Shown: positions 43,018 to 51,506, counted from the stretch's first letter. The stretch is DNA of 60,000 nucleotides from Symsagittifera roscoffensis (GCF_963678635.1 NC_087070.1:46917467-46977466); one strand, 5' to 3'. Notes: generated by a model not told the origin, from the letters alone. A program made the numbers and translations.

Positions 43018-43570
43018 AATCCATAGCTCTCAGCTCGTGACCTATGTACATAAGGATCATCCGTCCAGCATTCCGACTCGTCGGGTTCCTCAATTTATTG
43101 ATCCACCTGATGACTCCTTCATTTTGTCTTCTTCCTGTCGCTGTCGACGTTTTTGTGCTCATGGGTACGGTGCAGAAGGTCAGTACCGCTCACTTGAATT
43201 TATGCCAGAGAGTAGTAAATAGGCACACCATCATCGACTCCCATTGTGCCTCTTCCTCATCTGAGCCTCTTGATACATTGTTCGACCCTATTAGGATCAT
43301 TATTTTAGGAATCATCAGCTCCACCATTCGAAATAGCTGCGCTATCGTTGCATCTCCAAAGGCCATCACCGTAGTGATCCAGGAGGTCCTCAAATTCTGG
43401 AGTACTCTCACTAAGCTGGCACCCAGTATCAGATGTGATGTCCCAAGTGGCGGTTGATGCAGGTTTACTGCTGAGCTCCAAGTGGATCGATTGAAGCAGG
43501 CTCGCGAATCCGTGTCCGGAACTCCTGTGAAGCTATACTTCAACTGGTTGTTCTTCTGCACGTCAATCAC
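43018..43570 (-). pseudogene. SGNH-hydrolase-like domain 1
   Basis: The frame is open 43570-43190 (126 codons) and, after one in-frame TGA, continues to about 43018. SGNH blocks are in order: block I HLILGASLVRVLQ (residues 46-58, the nucleophile-type Ser kept, Asp of GDS replaced by Ala), block II AFGDATIAQL (Gly 72), block III MILIGSNNVSRG (91-102, G-x-N-N). Past the stop are AVLTFCTVPMSTKTST and EGVIRWINKLRN, which suit the block IV/V strand and helix; the catalytic His/Asp is not certain. SGNH enzymes remove acyl or acetyl groups, and esterase domains of this fold occur in ORF1 proteins of some LINEs. The position in an LTR element downstream of pol is unusual. Confidence 0.6.
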
Positions 43571-43666
43571 TCGGGGGCACTTTCTTCATCGACATTTCTC
43601 GTATCTTTCTGGCTGGAACCGTAGAGTTCTTTGTCGGTAACGTTGTATCACTAACTCCCGTTCTCG

Positions 43667-44320
43667 TCATCGTCTCTTGGAGAGTTGTACTCTGCCCGTG
43701 TCATCGATTGTTCCATAGGATGCAGTCACCCCAGAACCTGGTGAATTCCTATTAGCGACCAATCTTCTAGCTGTTTCTATCAATTTTCTCACTGTTTGCT
43801 CGACGACTGGGTCACCTAGGGTGTCACTCGGGTCCGGGATTGTCACTCGACCAGGTGTAGCTGGGAGTCGCTTCTCCGTCGTTTGACTCAGCTCGCGAGG
43901 CTTTAAAACTTCCGTCGGGAACTGCCCACGAGGAATATTCCTTGTAGTTATCAGTCTTTCTACGGCTGTCGTCAACGCCAGCCGCTCCGATCGCTCTTTG
44001 TACTCTCGCCTCAAGAGCTCTATTTCTTCACCTTGTTTTTCGTTACAATCATCAAACAGTCTCATCCACATGTCTCTGTCTTCTTTCCTACTGAGTATGG
44101 TTTTTTTGGTCATTTCGTCCAGCTCCCTTCTGGTCTTCTCCAGTTCTTCTATCGTTCCGTTAAAATCTTGCATGGTTTCGTTCGTCTGAACCTCTTCTTC
44201 TACTCTCGCCCTCTTTGGTGGCACAGCTGCTCTCAGTTGTGAGCTAGACGAGGCAGCCTCGCTATTCAAATCCAGATATATCTTTCTCAGACCAGACCTA
44301 GGCTTGGTTGGCAGAGGCAT
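43667..44320 (-). CDS. coiled-coil accessory protein / N-terminal region of second coding block
   Basis: A frame of 217 codons starting MPLPTKPRSGLRKIYLDLNS. Residues 38-42 (PKRAR) could be a nuclear signal. A coiled coil follows from about 45 to 115 (EEELEKTRRELDEMTKKT-like heptads and LLRREYKERSERLALTTAV). The last third is Pro/Thr/Arg-rich (ATPGRVTIPDPSDTLGD). This resembles a nucleic-acid-binding or assembling protein in general build. It precedes SGNH-like domain 1 by about 100 bases in another frame. Confidence 0.5.
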   Translation of the reverse strand: MPLPTKPRSGLRKIYLDLNSEAASSSSQLRAAVPPKRARVEEEVQTNETMQDFNGTIEELEKTRRELDEMTKKTILSRKEDRDMWMRLFDDCNEKQGEEIELLRREYKERSERLALTTAVERLITTRNIPRGQFPTEVLKPRELSQTTEKRLPATPGRVTIPDPSDTLGDPVVEQTVRKLIETARRLVANRNSPGSGVTASYGTIDDTGRVQLSKRR

Positions 44321-44437
44321 CTCGCCTGGTTGTTATGTCCGGGAACTTCTCAATCCAGGCTCATTCACCAAGTCACTTCCTGAGAGAGCCCCGTTTCTTC
44401 ACCTCATTACCCTCATGTTCGGGCGGTCTAGTACTCC

Positions 44438-44653
44438 TCATTCTCCATATGCTGCCATCAATAAGACTTCCGTGGGGCGGTCTCCACGGTTATCATGCCG
44501 CAAGATGTTTTTTAAGGCGGCGATCATCATGACTAGCTCTGGGTCCTCCAGAGCGAAGTCTCGATCCATCAGCCGACTATATATTGCATCTATCATCGGT
44601 CCTAAGTACACCAATGCCAGGTCCATGTACTCGTTCAAATCAAAGTTGTCCAT
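44438..44653 (-). CDS. acidic N-terminal ORF of the second coding block
   Basis: Seventy-one codons starting MDNFDLNEYMDLALVYLGPM, immediately downstream of the third spacer copy. It is helical and acidic (FALEDPELVMMIAALKNIL). It probably was the true start of the long accessory protein, joined to 43667-44320 before a frameshift near 44440. Confidence 0.45.
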   Translation of the reverse strand: MDNFDLNEYMDLALVYLGPMIDAIYSRLMDRDFALEDPELVMMIAALKNILRHDNRGDRPTEVLLMAAYGE

Positions 44654-44744
44654 CTTCCTCTAGATTTGATTATTATTATCAGTTTGATTAATAAAAAGCA
44701 GGTGAATAATTAAATGATCAATCAGGATCTAGAACAGAGGTCAC

Positions 44745-44975
44745 GAATATCACATTTGTCAGCTTTACTCCAATTTTATTTAAATTTTTTTTAAAAACAG
44801 TTGGATAAAAAAGGTTTTGATCCTAAAATTTATTAAAATCAGTTTGTTGCTAAAGTTTTGAAATTCGACCTAAGAATGGACAGTCCAAACTTTGGATCTC
44901 TTCCTAAGATCGTCATTCGGTTATTCATGGTCACTAATTCCTTCTTACCCAGGGTCCTAATAACATAACATAACA
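44745..44975 (-). repeat. intergenic spacer module, copy 3 (diverged)
   Basis: Aligns with 45704-45925 and 46933-47155 at about 80% (for example CCTAAAATTTATTAAAATCA, GACAGTCCAAACTTTGGATC, CCTAAGATCGTCATTC). It lies just upstream, in sense, of the second coding block. The greater divergence shows it is older than the 935-bp duplication. Confidence 0.75.
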
Positions 44976-45035
44976 CCCGTATCACACACAACACACATTT
45001 AGTATGACGCCTTCTGCATGCAACCTAAACTCAGC

Positions 45036-45640
45036 CTATACTTGAATAATTTTTACGCCCCCTATCCCTGGTCTTTGCTTCCATAGGAACTCTATGTTTT
45101 TATATTCTCTCTTAAAATCTGCCGCTAACGCTGTCCTAAAACTCATTTCTGCTGTGATTGCTATCGCACATGTTATATTTGTGAGTATAAAATCACTGTC
45201 TGTTGGTATTAAGTTACTTGAATATTCATTTGGTAAGTTAAAACATGACTCAATTACTCTCCCTATGTCCGGTTTCTTAGGGTCCTCGCCTATTTCTGCT
45301 TCTATATCACCTGTCTCTCTTGCTGTTCTTAATTTTCTTATTAAAAATTTTTCAGTGTGGGTAAGTCCTATCCACACTCCCTGGACAAAAATATCCATCG
45401 ACGTCACCGTCGATCACATACCGGATAATAAATCGAGGTTGGAAGCAGGAAGAGTAATTGCACTTCCTGGGCAGCCCAAGAAGGATCATCCCTTTCAGTA
45501 TTTATGTATTTCATGCTTTCATGTTCTACATCTTGAATCGTGACACTGGTCTCCATTGGGTCCGACGTCACTTCGTTCAGCCATTCCAAGACACGCAGAT
45601 TCGTCAAGTCTTGTTCATAGGATTGCTGTTGCTCGTCGTC
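45036..45640 (-). pseudogene. second, truncated copy of the macrodomain ORF
   Basis: Part of the duplicated unit 45055-45989. It repeats the N-terminal ORF (45404-45607) and the first 118 codons of 45995-46636 (MDIFVQGVWIGLTHTEKF to QRPGIGGV), then leaves the match at 45055, so the second half of the macrodomain is missing. A few bases differ from the upstream copy. Confidence 0.7.
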
Positions 45641-45989
45641 GAATTCTACCTCGGGCTTGGACCGGTCATCGACCCACTCCTCATCGTGATATCACACAAA
45701 TATCACACTTGTCAGTTTTCACCTTAATTTCTCGTTAAAATTTATTTCAAAACAGTCAGATAAGAAGATTTTTATCCTAAAATTTATTAAAATCAATCGG
45801 TCTCTAAAATTTTGGAATTCGACCTAAGATTGGACAGTCCAAACTTTGGATCTATTCCTAAGATCGTCATTCAGTTTTTCATCGTCACTAACTCCTTCTT
45901 ACCCAAGAGCTTAATAACATAACACATAAGATAACATACATATCACACATATCATACAACTTAGTCTTTAGCCTAAAACCCTCACGCCC
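45055..45989 (-). repeat. 935-bp duplicated unit, copy 2
   Basis: Nearly identical to 46284-47218 (offset 1229). The copies are separated by 294 bases (45990-46283) that encode the macrodomain C-terminal half. The unit comprises spacer plus 5' half of the macrodomain ORF. The high identity contrasts with the decayed rest of the element, so the duplication is recent or young relative to its decay. Confidence 0.85.
45704..45989 (-). repeat. intergenic spacer module, copy 2
   Basis: AT-rich non-coding module in front of the truncated macrodomain ORF. It is identical in build to 46933-47218. It includes stretches of short ATCACACA/AACATA repeats near the upstream end. Confidence 0.75.
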
Positions 45990-45994
45990 GTCAC

Positions 45995-46636
45995 TCAGCC
46001 TATACTTAAGTATTTATTCTTATGTAAATATACTTCTATATAAGTATCAGAGAATATCACGTGTACCAGCGCGTACAGTTCTCGAGGGTGCAGTCGTCCT
46101 CTGTTCGGGTAGTACACTGGAAGCAAAAGCTCCTTCACGTCCATTTCCACGAGGAAGTCTCTCAATCTCGTCAAGGACAAGACTAGCCTTTCCGGGTCCA
46201 CGTGTTGCTTCTCCGTCGCCCTCGTTACCAAGAAGCATAGGTATTTTCCCGGTATCTGTGACGCCGCCGGAGGTAAGGCCGCTACGCCCCCTATCCCTGG
46301 TCTTTGCTTCCATAGGAACTCTATGTTTTTATATTCTCTCTTAAAATCTGCCGCTAACGCTGTCCTAAAACTCATTTCTGCTGTGATTGCTATCGCACAT
46401 GTTATATTTGTGAGTATAAAATCACTGTCTGTTGGTATTATGTTACTTGAATATTCATTTGGTAAGTTAAAACATGACTCAATTACTCTCCCTATGTCCG
46501 GTTTCTTAGGGTCCTCGCCTATTTCTGCTTCTAGATCACCTGTCTCTCTTGCTGTTCTTAATTTTCTTATTAAAAATTTTTCAGTGTGGGTAAGTCCTAT
46601 CCACACTCCCTGGACAAAAATATCCATCGACGTCAC
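45995..46636 (-). CDS. macrodomain protein (TARG1/OARD1-like fold)
   Basis: A frame of 213 codons, first ATG at MDIFVQGVWIGL. Residues 72-213 have the strand-helix order of macrodomains of the OARD1/TARG1 type, which bind ADP-ribose and remove it from proteins. SDFILTNITCAIAI is the first strand, RTALAADFKREYKN the helix that normally follows the substrate loop, GIGGVAAL a strand, GKYLCFLVTRATEKQ the strand with the Y-LVT-KR-like motif, VLSLTRLRDFLVEMDVKELL a helix-strand, ELYALVHVIFSDTYIEVYLH the final helix and strand. The G-C-G-L-D loop carrying the catalytic Asp in TARG1 is YYPNRGRL here, so the Asp is missing. Binding without hydrolysis, or another role, is possible. An upstream frame (46633 to about 46920, FDDEQQQSYEQDLTNL) probably encodes its N-terminus. 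It sits between pol and the second coding block. Confidence 0.6.
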   Translation of the reverse strand: MTSMDIFVQGVWIGLTHTEKFLIRKLRTARETGDLEAEIGEDPKKPDIGRVIESCFNLPNEYSSNIIPTDSDFILTNITCAIAITAEMSFRTALAADFKREYKNIEFLWKQRPGIGGVAALPPAASQIPGKYLCFLVTRATEKQHVDPERLVLSLTRLRDFLVEMDVKELLLPVYYPNRGRLHPRELYALVHVIFSDTYIEVYLHKNKYLSIG

Positions 46637-46920
46637 CGTCGATCACATACCGGATAATAAATCGAGGTTGGAAGCAGGAAGAGTAATTGCACTTCCTGGG
46701 CAGCCCAAGAAGGATCATCCCTTTCAGTATTTATGTATTTCATGCTTTCATGTTCTACATCTTGAATCGTGACACTGGTCCCCATTGGGTCCGACGTCAC
46801 TTCGTTCAGCCATTCCAAGACACGCAGATTCGTCAAGTCTTGTTCATAGGATTGCTGTTGCTCGTCGTCGAATTCTACCTCGGGCTTGGACCGGTCATCG
46901 ACCCACTCCTCATCGTGATA
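46633..46920 (-). CDS. N-terminal frame preceding the macrodomain
   Basis: Sense reading from about 46920 gives an acidic stretch (HDEEWVDDRSKPEVEFDDEQ) and EWLNEVTSDPMGTSVTIQD before ending at 46633 in another frame than the macrodomain, which begins at once. No ATG begins it near the spacer, so a splice acceptor or a lost start is likely. It is duplicated at 45404-45690. Confidence 0.4.
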   Translation of the reverse strand, partial: YHDEEWVDDRSKPEVEFDDEQQQSYEQDLTNLRVLEWLNEVTSDPMGTSVTIQDVEHESMKYINTERDDPSWAAQEVQLLFLLPTSIYYPVCDRR

Positions 46921-46932
46921 TCACACAAATAT

Positions 46933-47218
46933 CACACTTGTCAGTTTTCACCTTAATTTCTCGTTAAAATTTATTTCAAAACAGTCAGATAAGAAGATTT
47001 TTATCCTAAAATTTATTAAAATCAATCGGTCTCTAAAATTTTGGAATTCGACCTAAGATTGGACAGTCCAAACTTTGGATCTAATCCTAAGATCGTCATT
47101 CAGTTGTTCATCGTCACTAACTCCTTCTTACCCAAGAGCTTAATAACATAACACATAAGATAACATATATATCACACATATCATACAACTTAGTCTTTAG
47201 CCTAAAACCCTCACGCCC
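46933..47218 (-). repeat. intergenic spacer module, copy 1
   Basis: Lies between the end of pol (47224) and the macrodomain ORF. It is AT-rich with a pyrimidine-bearing sense strand (TCTTCTTATCTGACTGTTTT), compatible with a branch point/acceptor region or a promoter, neither proven. Confidence 0.7.
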
Positions 47219-47223
47219 TTCCT

Positions 47224-47502
47224 CTACAACCTCATTTCCATCGTTCTTTCCCCTAGTGCCTTTCTCATTGACCTCACAGCAGGGTCCGTCATCAGATAAT
47301 CCCCTTCTTCCATGTCTGCAGGTATACACCAGTCTTCTGTCGATGGGTTGTGTGGCTTAAGGTTCTCGTAGTGAGCGGCTCGGCCGGTACTTAGTCTATA
47401 GAAACGTCCCTCCTGGTGCATTTCTGTAATCATGAAGGGTCCCCTCAACTTTTTTGGAGCTTTTCCGTTCCTTTCGGCGGTATAACGTTCTAAAATACCC
47501 AT
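47224..47502 (-). CDS. pol C-terminal end (integrase tail)
   Basis: Ninety-two codons. APKKLRGPFMITEMHQEGRFYRL carries the GPF (GPY/F-type) module at the C-terminus of Ty3/Gypsy integrases, followed by YENLKPHNPSTEDWCIPADM and an acidic tail. It is separated from 47490-47693 by a frameshift. Confidence 0.6.
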   Translation of the reverse strand: MGILERYTAERNGKAPKKLRGPFMITEMHQEGRFYRLSTGRAAHYENLKPHNPSTEDWCIPADMEEGDYLMTDPAVRSMRKALGERTMEMRL

Positions 47503-47693
47503 GCGTAGTCTCCTACCGAGTAAGCTTTTGCACCAGCTGCTTTTTTATCGAATCTCTTCCTCTGCCTTGCCTGTTTTTGCTGAGTGTTCAGTCTAGAAAA
47601 GTCGTTTAATTCATGTTGACGTCTAATCACATCCCTTAAGTAGACTTGTGGTAATGTTTTCTTCCCCTCATACTCTGGGTAAAAGAAAGCCAA
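47490..47693 (-). CDS. pol integrase C-terminal region
   Basis: Sixty-seven codons: LPQVYLRDVIRRQHELNDF, QKQARQRKRFDKKAAGAKA, YSVGDYAWVF. This is the Q-R-K--YD-K---- --VGD-VWV segment that precedes the GPF module in Ty3/Gypsy integrases. Between here and 47834 the catalytic core's end is decayed. Confidence 0.6.
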   Translation of the reverse strand: MAFFYPEYEGKKTLPQVYLRDVIRRQHELNDFSRLNTQQKQARQRKRFDKKAAGAKAYSVGDYAWVF

Positions 47694-47833
47694 TGACTAA
47701 AGTCCGGTTAACATCATGTGTGGGCTAACTTCGGTGGTTGAGTGTTGCATGCTGTTGTAAGCTCCTATCACCTGTGAAAGATATCTGTCCCAATCGGTCA
47801 TTTACCTGGAACAATATACCCTCAGCATCGACA

Positions 47834-48385
47834 CTAACATTCGATTTTGCCTTTCACTAAGCCATTCGTCTGGGGATCGTATGTCATGGAGTGAGCTTGA
47901 GCCACCTGTGAACGTCTCATGAGCTCTTTCGCTAGTTCTCCCACGAAAGCTATTCCGTTATCCGATTGAAACGTCATTGGACAACCAGGTCTCGCTATCC
48001 ACGTACTGATTAAGTGATCGCACGTCTCTTCTGCTGAGGCAGTCATGCAGGGCACGGCCTGTGCATACTTCGTGAAGTGATCTATCATAACCAAGACTTG
48101 ATTGTAGCCACTGTCTGTCATACATATCTTTTGGTGATCAATCTGCACCACCTCGTTGAATTCAGATGACTTGATTGACTGCAAGGGAAATCGCAATTTC
48201 CTTGGATTCTTGACCTTTTGGCATGACAGACATGCTGTTACCCACTTCTCGCATGCCTTTTTCATTCCAGGCCACTCAAAGCGCTTCAGGATCCTCTGAT
48301 ACACTTTGTCGATCCCCTGATGGCCCATGTGATCATGCGACCTGTACAAGAGTTCTGTCTGATAGATTTGCGGCAAGATCTTCAA
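47834..48385 (-). pseudogene. Ty3/Gypsy integrase, zinc finger and catalytic core
   Basis: A frame of 183 codons. The HHCC zinc domain is visible: H17, H22 (SHDHMGHQG), C52 and C55 (CLSC). The core has the first Asp at D83 (VVQIDHQK) and the second at D142 (TFQSDNGIAF). Exactly 35 residues later, the position of the catalytic Glu in the usual TNGL-E motif is K178 (PQTNGLVKGK), and a stop follows at 184. Loss of the Glu and the stop mean no integrase activity from this copy. Linker sequence to RNase H is 48382-48708 in another frame. The family inserts cDNA into host DNA. Confidence 0.8.
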
Positions 48386-48720
48386 TCACCTCGTTGGCAT
48401 CCATGTCCAGTGGTGGACTTGACCCAGGGTAAGGATTGTGTTTCTTGTTCGAACGGTTGAATATCAGTCCTGACTACCTCTTTTTGTGGCAACAAACTTA
48501 TCGAACGGTTCGATACCGCTATTTTTTCCAGATCATCTGATGCGTTGTCAAAGACTCTTTCACTTGGTATGAGGTAGCGATCACTGTCAGGGTTTTGATG
48601 TACCTCCCTGTCCATATCCCTTGCTCGAGTGTCCACTAGTAGTGTGTGGATCGCTAGCTCTGACAGTTCCGATCCTGAGCTCGAGTTCCTGTCTGAGTAG
48701 GTGTCCATTCCTGAATTCCT
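48382..48720 (-). CDS. pol linker between RNase H and integrase
   Basis: A frame of 108 codons, polar and acidic (SDRNSSSGSELSELAIHTL, IQPFEQETQSLPWV). It has no known motif. A frameshift at about 48385 leads to the integrase domain. Confidence 0.35.
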   Translation of the reverse strand, partial: RNSGMDTYSDRNSSSGSELSELAIHTLLVDTRARDMDREVHQNPDSDRYLIPSERVFDNASDDLEKIAVSNRSISLLPQKEVVRTDIQPFEQETQSLPWVKSTTGHGCQRGD

Positions 48721-49200
48721 TGAATTGTGGTCAATTTAAGAGTCTGCGATGGAGCACGTTCCCTCCTCCGGATCAGTTCTGTGCGTTCTGTTCATCCATC
48801 TGAACTCCCCGGACAAAATTTTATCCTCCAGGTCTTGTTCCTCATCAGGAACTTTCTCTTCTACATCAGACTCCCCGGACAAACTTTCTTGTCCGGGTTT
48901 TGATCCTGAACTCGCCTGCTCTCCTCATCGTTCGTCTCCCCGGACAAATATTCTTGCCCCAGTTTTCGTTCAACCTCCTCCCCTTCCTTATCCTGGTCTT
49001 CGTAAGGTTTTCTTTTGTGTATCGTTCCGCTGTTCTTTCAATTTGTATGATGTGCTTGTCAAGACGTTTTGGCGTATCGATGACACTAGTTGCTGAACTA
49101 TAGTCCTAGAGTCCCATTCATTTTCTTTGTGTTGGCATGATCTTCCTGCTGAGTGTCAAAGTCGCAAGGGTCGGTGTTGCTAAGCCAAAGGACATCCTCT
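48721..49200 (-). pseudogene. decayed pol linker, with repeated CCGGGGAG motifs
   Basis: No single frame stays open. On the plus strand CTCCCCGGACAAA occurs at about 48807, 48869 and 48936, and a further TTGTCCGGGTTT at 48889, a periodic imprint (about 60-70 bases) that may reflect repeated acidic/proline coding units in the linker. Confidence 0.3.
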
Positions 49201-49201
49201 T

Positions 49202-49486
49202 CTACTGGTACAACCCCAATTCACATGCGAATCCGGCCTTTTCTCTGTCCTTCTTCCGCAGAGGGACCTGCCAGAAGGCAGAACCCAAGTCCAGTGTTTT
49301 ATCCAATAATGAGAGGCTGTTTATGTTCATGCGAGAGAGTTCCTGCTGGACCAGGTTGGAGCGCAGCAACAGATCCAAGGGCACCTGGTCCTTCTTGGAT
49401 AGAATCTTTATCTCGGCTGCTTTCTCTACAGGTAACTCAGGATGTCCTGGAATTGGATGTCCAGACTTGTCTAACCATTTCGTCAA
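49202..49486 (-). pseudogene. chimeric pol fragment: RNase H-IN linker fused to an extra RT piece
   Basis: The 94-codon frame starts MTKWLDKSGHPIPGHPELPV (normal sequence just after RNase H) and ends LDLGSAFWQVPLRKKDREKA, which is an RT motif A region. The RT part (about 49153-49295) is a third copy of the DNA at 50460-50596 and 51469-51605. It is out of place, so this is a rearrangement join, not an ORF that ever worked. Confidence 0.7.
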
Positions 49487-49498
49487 GGGAAGCGCTTC

Positions 49499-50491
49499 CT
49501 AAGTTTTTTTGTACAGAAACGAGAAATCCTCCTTGATTTCTGCCTGACTGGCTTGCTTCTGTTCCAATCTTTTATAGAACTCGGTCTTCTTGCTAAGGCT
49601 GTCAGCATTCTGGTGTTTATCACGCATCCTGTGCTCGATTATCATGTGGTAGCCATCTAATCTTACTATCCATCTGCCAATATAACTCTGATCCATCGAG
49701 TACGTCTTTAACCAGGTTAGCGCTCTGTTGTTCACCCGTAACTTAAAGGGAGCGCTCCCCAAGTATGCGCGGTACTTTTCTACGAATGTGACTACTGCAA
49801 AAATTTCTGCTTTCGTCGCACCATATTTCATCTCAGTGTCACGTAACACCTTGCTTCCATATACAATGGGACGGAGAACTGTTCTTCCATTCCATTCCTG
49901 CTCCTGATGCAGTATTCCTGAGATGGCTACTACTGATGCGTCTGTGTCAAGAACATTTATGCCCTTCTCTGTAGGCATGCCTAGCACTGGCGCTTCGCAC
50001 AGATCCCGCTTTTTGTTCTCGAAGGCAGCTTGAGCTTCTTCGTTCCATTCGAACTTCTTTCTTTTGTTGCGCAACAGCTTCTGCACTGGATACACCTTGT
50101 CTGCATATCCTTTCACGAACTCACGGTAATAGTTGGCAAACCCTAGGAAGATCATGAGCTGTGTGTCTGTTCTGGGAGCGTTCCATGTCAACACATCTTC
50201 TACTGCTTCCGGGTCCGGCCTCACACCATACCTGTCCACCATTCTTCCTAGGTACTTGATCGAATCCCTCAGGATTTCACACTTCGATGGTTTGCATTTC
50301 AAGCCTGCTCTTTTCGTGCATCCAAAAACCTCATCGAGCCGATCAATGTGGTCTTCCAGGGTCGGTGTTGCTATGACTACGTCATCCACGTAACACATCA
50401 CAAGACTCCCATACTTCTTTGTCACTCTGGTCAAAGCTTGAGCCATCAGTCTTTGAAAAGTGGCCGTTGCGTTGCCCAAGCCAAAGGACAT
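49499..50491 (-). CDS. Ty3/Gypsy reverse transcriptase (C-terminal half) and RNase H
   Basis: A frame of 330 codons. It begins MSFGLGNATATFQRLMAQAL (RT motif B), then YVDDVV at 34-39 (motif C, both catalytic Asp kept), LKCKPSKCEI, LGRMVDRYGVRPDPEAVEDV and FLGFANYYREFVKGYADKV (thumb/connection). RNase H follows: LDTDAS with Asp 182/184 and Glu 229 (GATKAEIFAV), then LRVNNRALTW, where the usual Asp of V-D-N is Asn 254, and DKHQNADSLSK near the end. Motif A (LDLGSAFWQVPL) lies just upstream in another frame (50498-50695). It makes cDNA and removes the RNA strand in the particle. This copy's RNase H probably fails. Confidence 0.85.
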   Translation of the reverse strand: MSFGLGNATATFQRLMAQALTRVTKKYGSLVMCYVDDVVIATPTLEDHIDRLDEVFGCTKRAGLKCKPSKCEILRDSIKYLGRMVDRYGVRPDPEAVEDVLTWNAPRTDTQLMIFLGFANYYREFVKGYADKVYPVQKLLRNKRKKFEWNEEAQAAFENKKRDLCEAPVLGMPTEKGINVLDTDASVVAISGILHQEQEWNGRTVLRPIVYGSKVLRDTEMKYGATKAEIFAVVTFVEKYRAYLGSAPFKLRVNNRALTWLKTYSMDQSYIGRWIVRLDGYHMIIEHRMRDKHQNADSLSKKTEFYKRLEQKQASQAEIKEDFSFLYKKT

Positions 50492-50831
50492 CCTCTTCTA
50501 CTGGTACAACCCCAATTCACATGCGAATCCGGCCTTTTCTCTGTCCTTCTTCGGCAGAGGGACCTGCCAGAAGGCAGAACCCAAGTCCAGTGTGGCGAAG
50601 AACTTGGCGTCACCAAGTTTCGAGCTCTCTCGTCTATTCGCGGTTATGGATACGCATCTTTTTTCGTCACTGCGTTGAATTAACGAAAGTCGCAACAGAA
50701 CCTAAGCTGCCCTCCCTTTTTTTTGCCATGACTACCCAGCAAGCCCAGGGCAATTTCGAGGGTTCTATCATGTCGTATTCGAGCAACATTTCTATTTCCG
50801 CTCGGCACGCTTCCGATTCTCATATTTCATC
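49823..50831 (-). repeat. RT tandem duplication, unit 2 (1009 bp)
   Basis: Near-identical to 50832-51829 (offset 1009). The join near 50820-50840 repeats CATATTTCAT. The unit covers RT from before motif A to the start of RNase H. In sense, the first RT copy is cut at VLRDTEMKY and restarts before motif A. Confidence 0.85.
50498..50816 (-). pseudogene. RT N-terminal half, second copy (motif A)
   Basis: Carries KLGDAKFFATLDLGSAFWQV (motif A with Asp) and FACELGLYQ. Upstream, readable across shifts, are EIEMLLEYDMIEPS and WACWVVMAKKKG, as at the start of Ty3/Gypsy RT. Stops and shifts make it non-functional. Confidence 0.65.
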
Positions 50832-51500
50832 ATATTTCATCTCAGTGTCACGTAACACCTTGCTTCCATATACAATGGGACGGAGAACTGTTCTTCCATT
50901 CCATTCCTGCTCCTGATGCAGTATTCCTGAGATGGCTACTACTGATGCGTCTGTGTCAAGAACATTTATGCCCTTCTCTGTAGGCATGCCTAGCACTGGC
51001 GCTTCGCACAGATCCCGCTTTTTGTTCTCGAAGGCAGCTTGAGCTTCTTCGTTCCATTCGAACTTCTTTCTTTTGTTGCGCAACAGCTTCTGCACTGGAT
51101 ACACCTTGTCTGCATATCCTTTCACGAACTCACGGTAATAGTTGGCAAACCCTAGGAAGATCATGAGCTGTGTGTCTGTTCTGGGAGCGTTCCATGTCAA
51201 CACATCTTCTACTGCTTCCGGGTCCGGCCTCACACCATACCTGTCCACCATTCTTCCTAGGTACTTGATCGAATCCCTCAGGATTTCACACTTCGATGGT
51301 TTGCATTTCAAGCCTGCTCTTTTCGTGCATCCAAAAACCTCATCGAGCCGATCAATGTGGTCTTCCAGGGTCGGTGTTGCTATGACTACGTCATCCACGT
51401 AACACATCACAAGACTCCCATACTTCTTTGTCACTCTGGTCAAAGCTTGAGCCATCAGTCTTTGAAAAGTGGCCGTTGCGTTGCCCAAGCCAAAGGACAT
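50820..51500 (-). pseudogene. RT, first copy (C-terminal half truncated by the duplication)
   Basis: 226 codons identical to the start of 49499-50491, from MSFGLGNATATF through YVDDVV to LRDTEMKY, then ending at the duplication join. Confidence 0.8.
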
Positions 51501-51506
51501 CCTCTT

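Larger units (their letters stand above)
46284..47218 (-). repeat. 935-bp duplicated unit, copy 1
   Basis: Partner of 45055-45989. Both junctions show a short TACGCCCC/CACGCCC microhomology, which suits slipped or template-switching reverse transcription. Confidence 0.85.
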
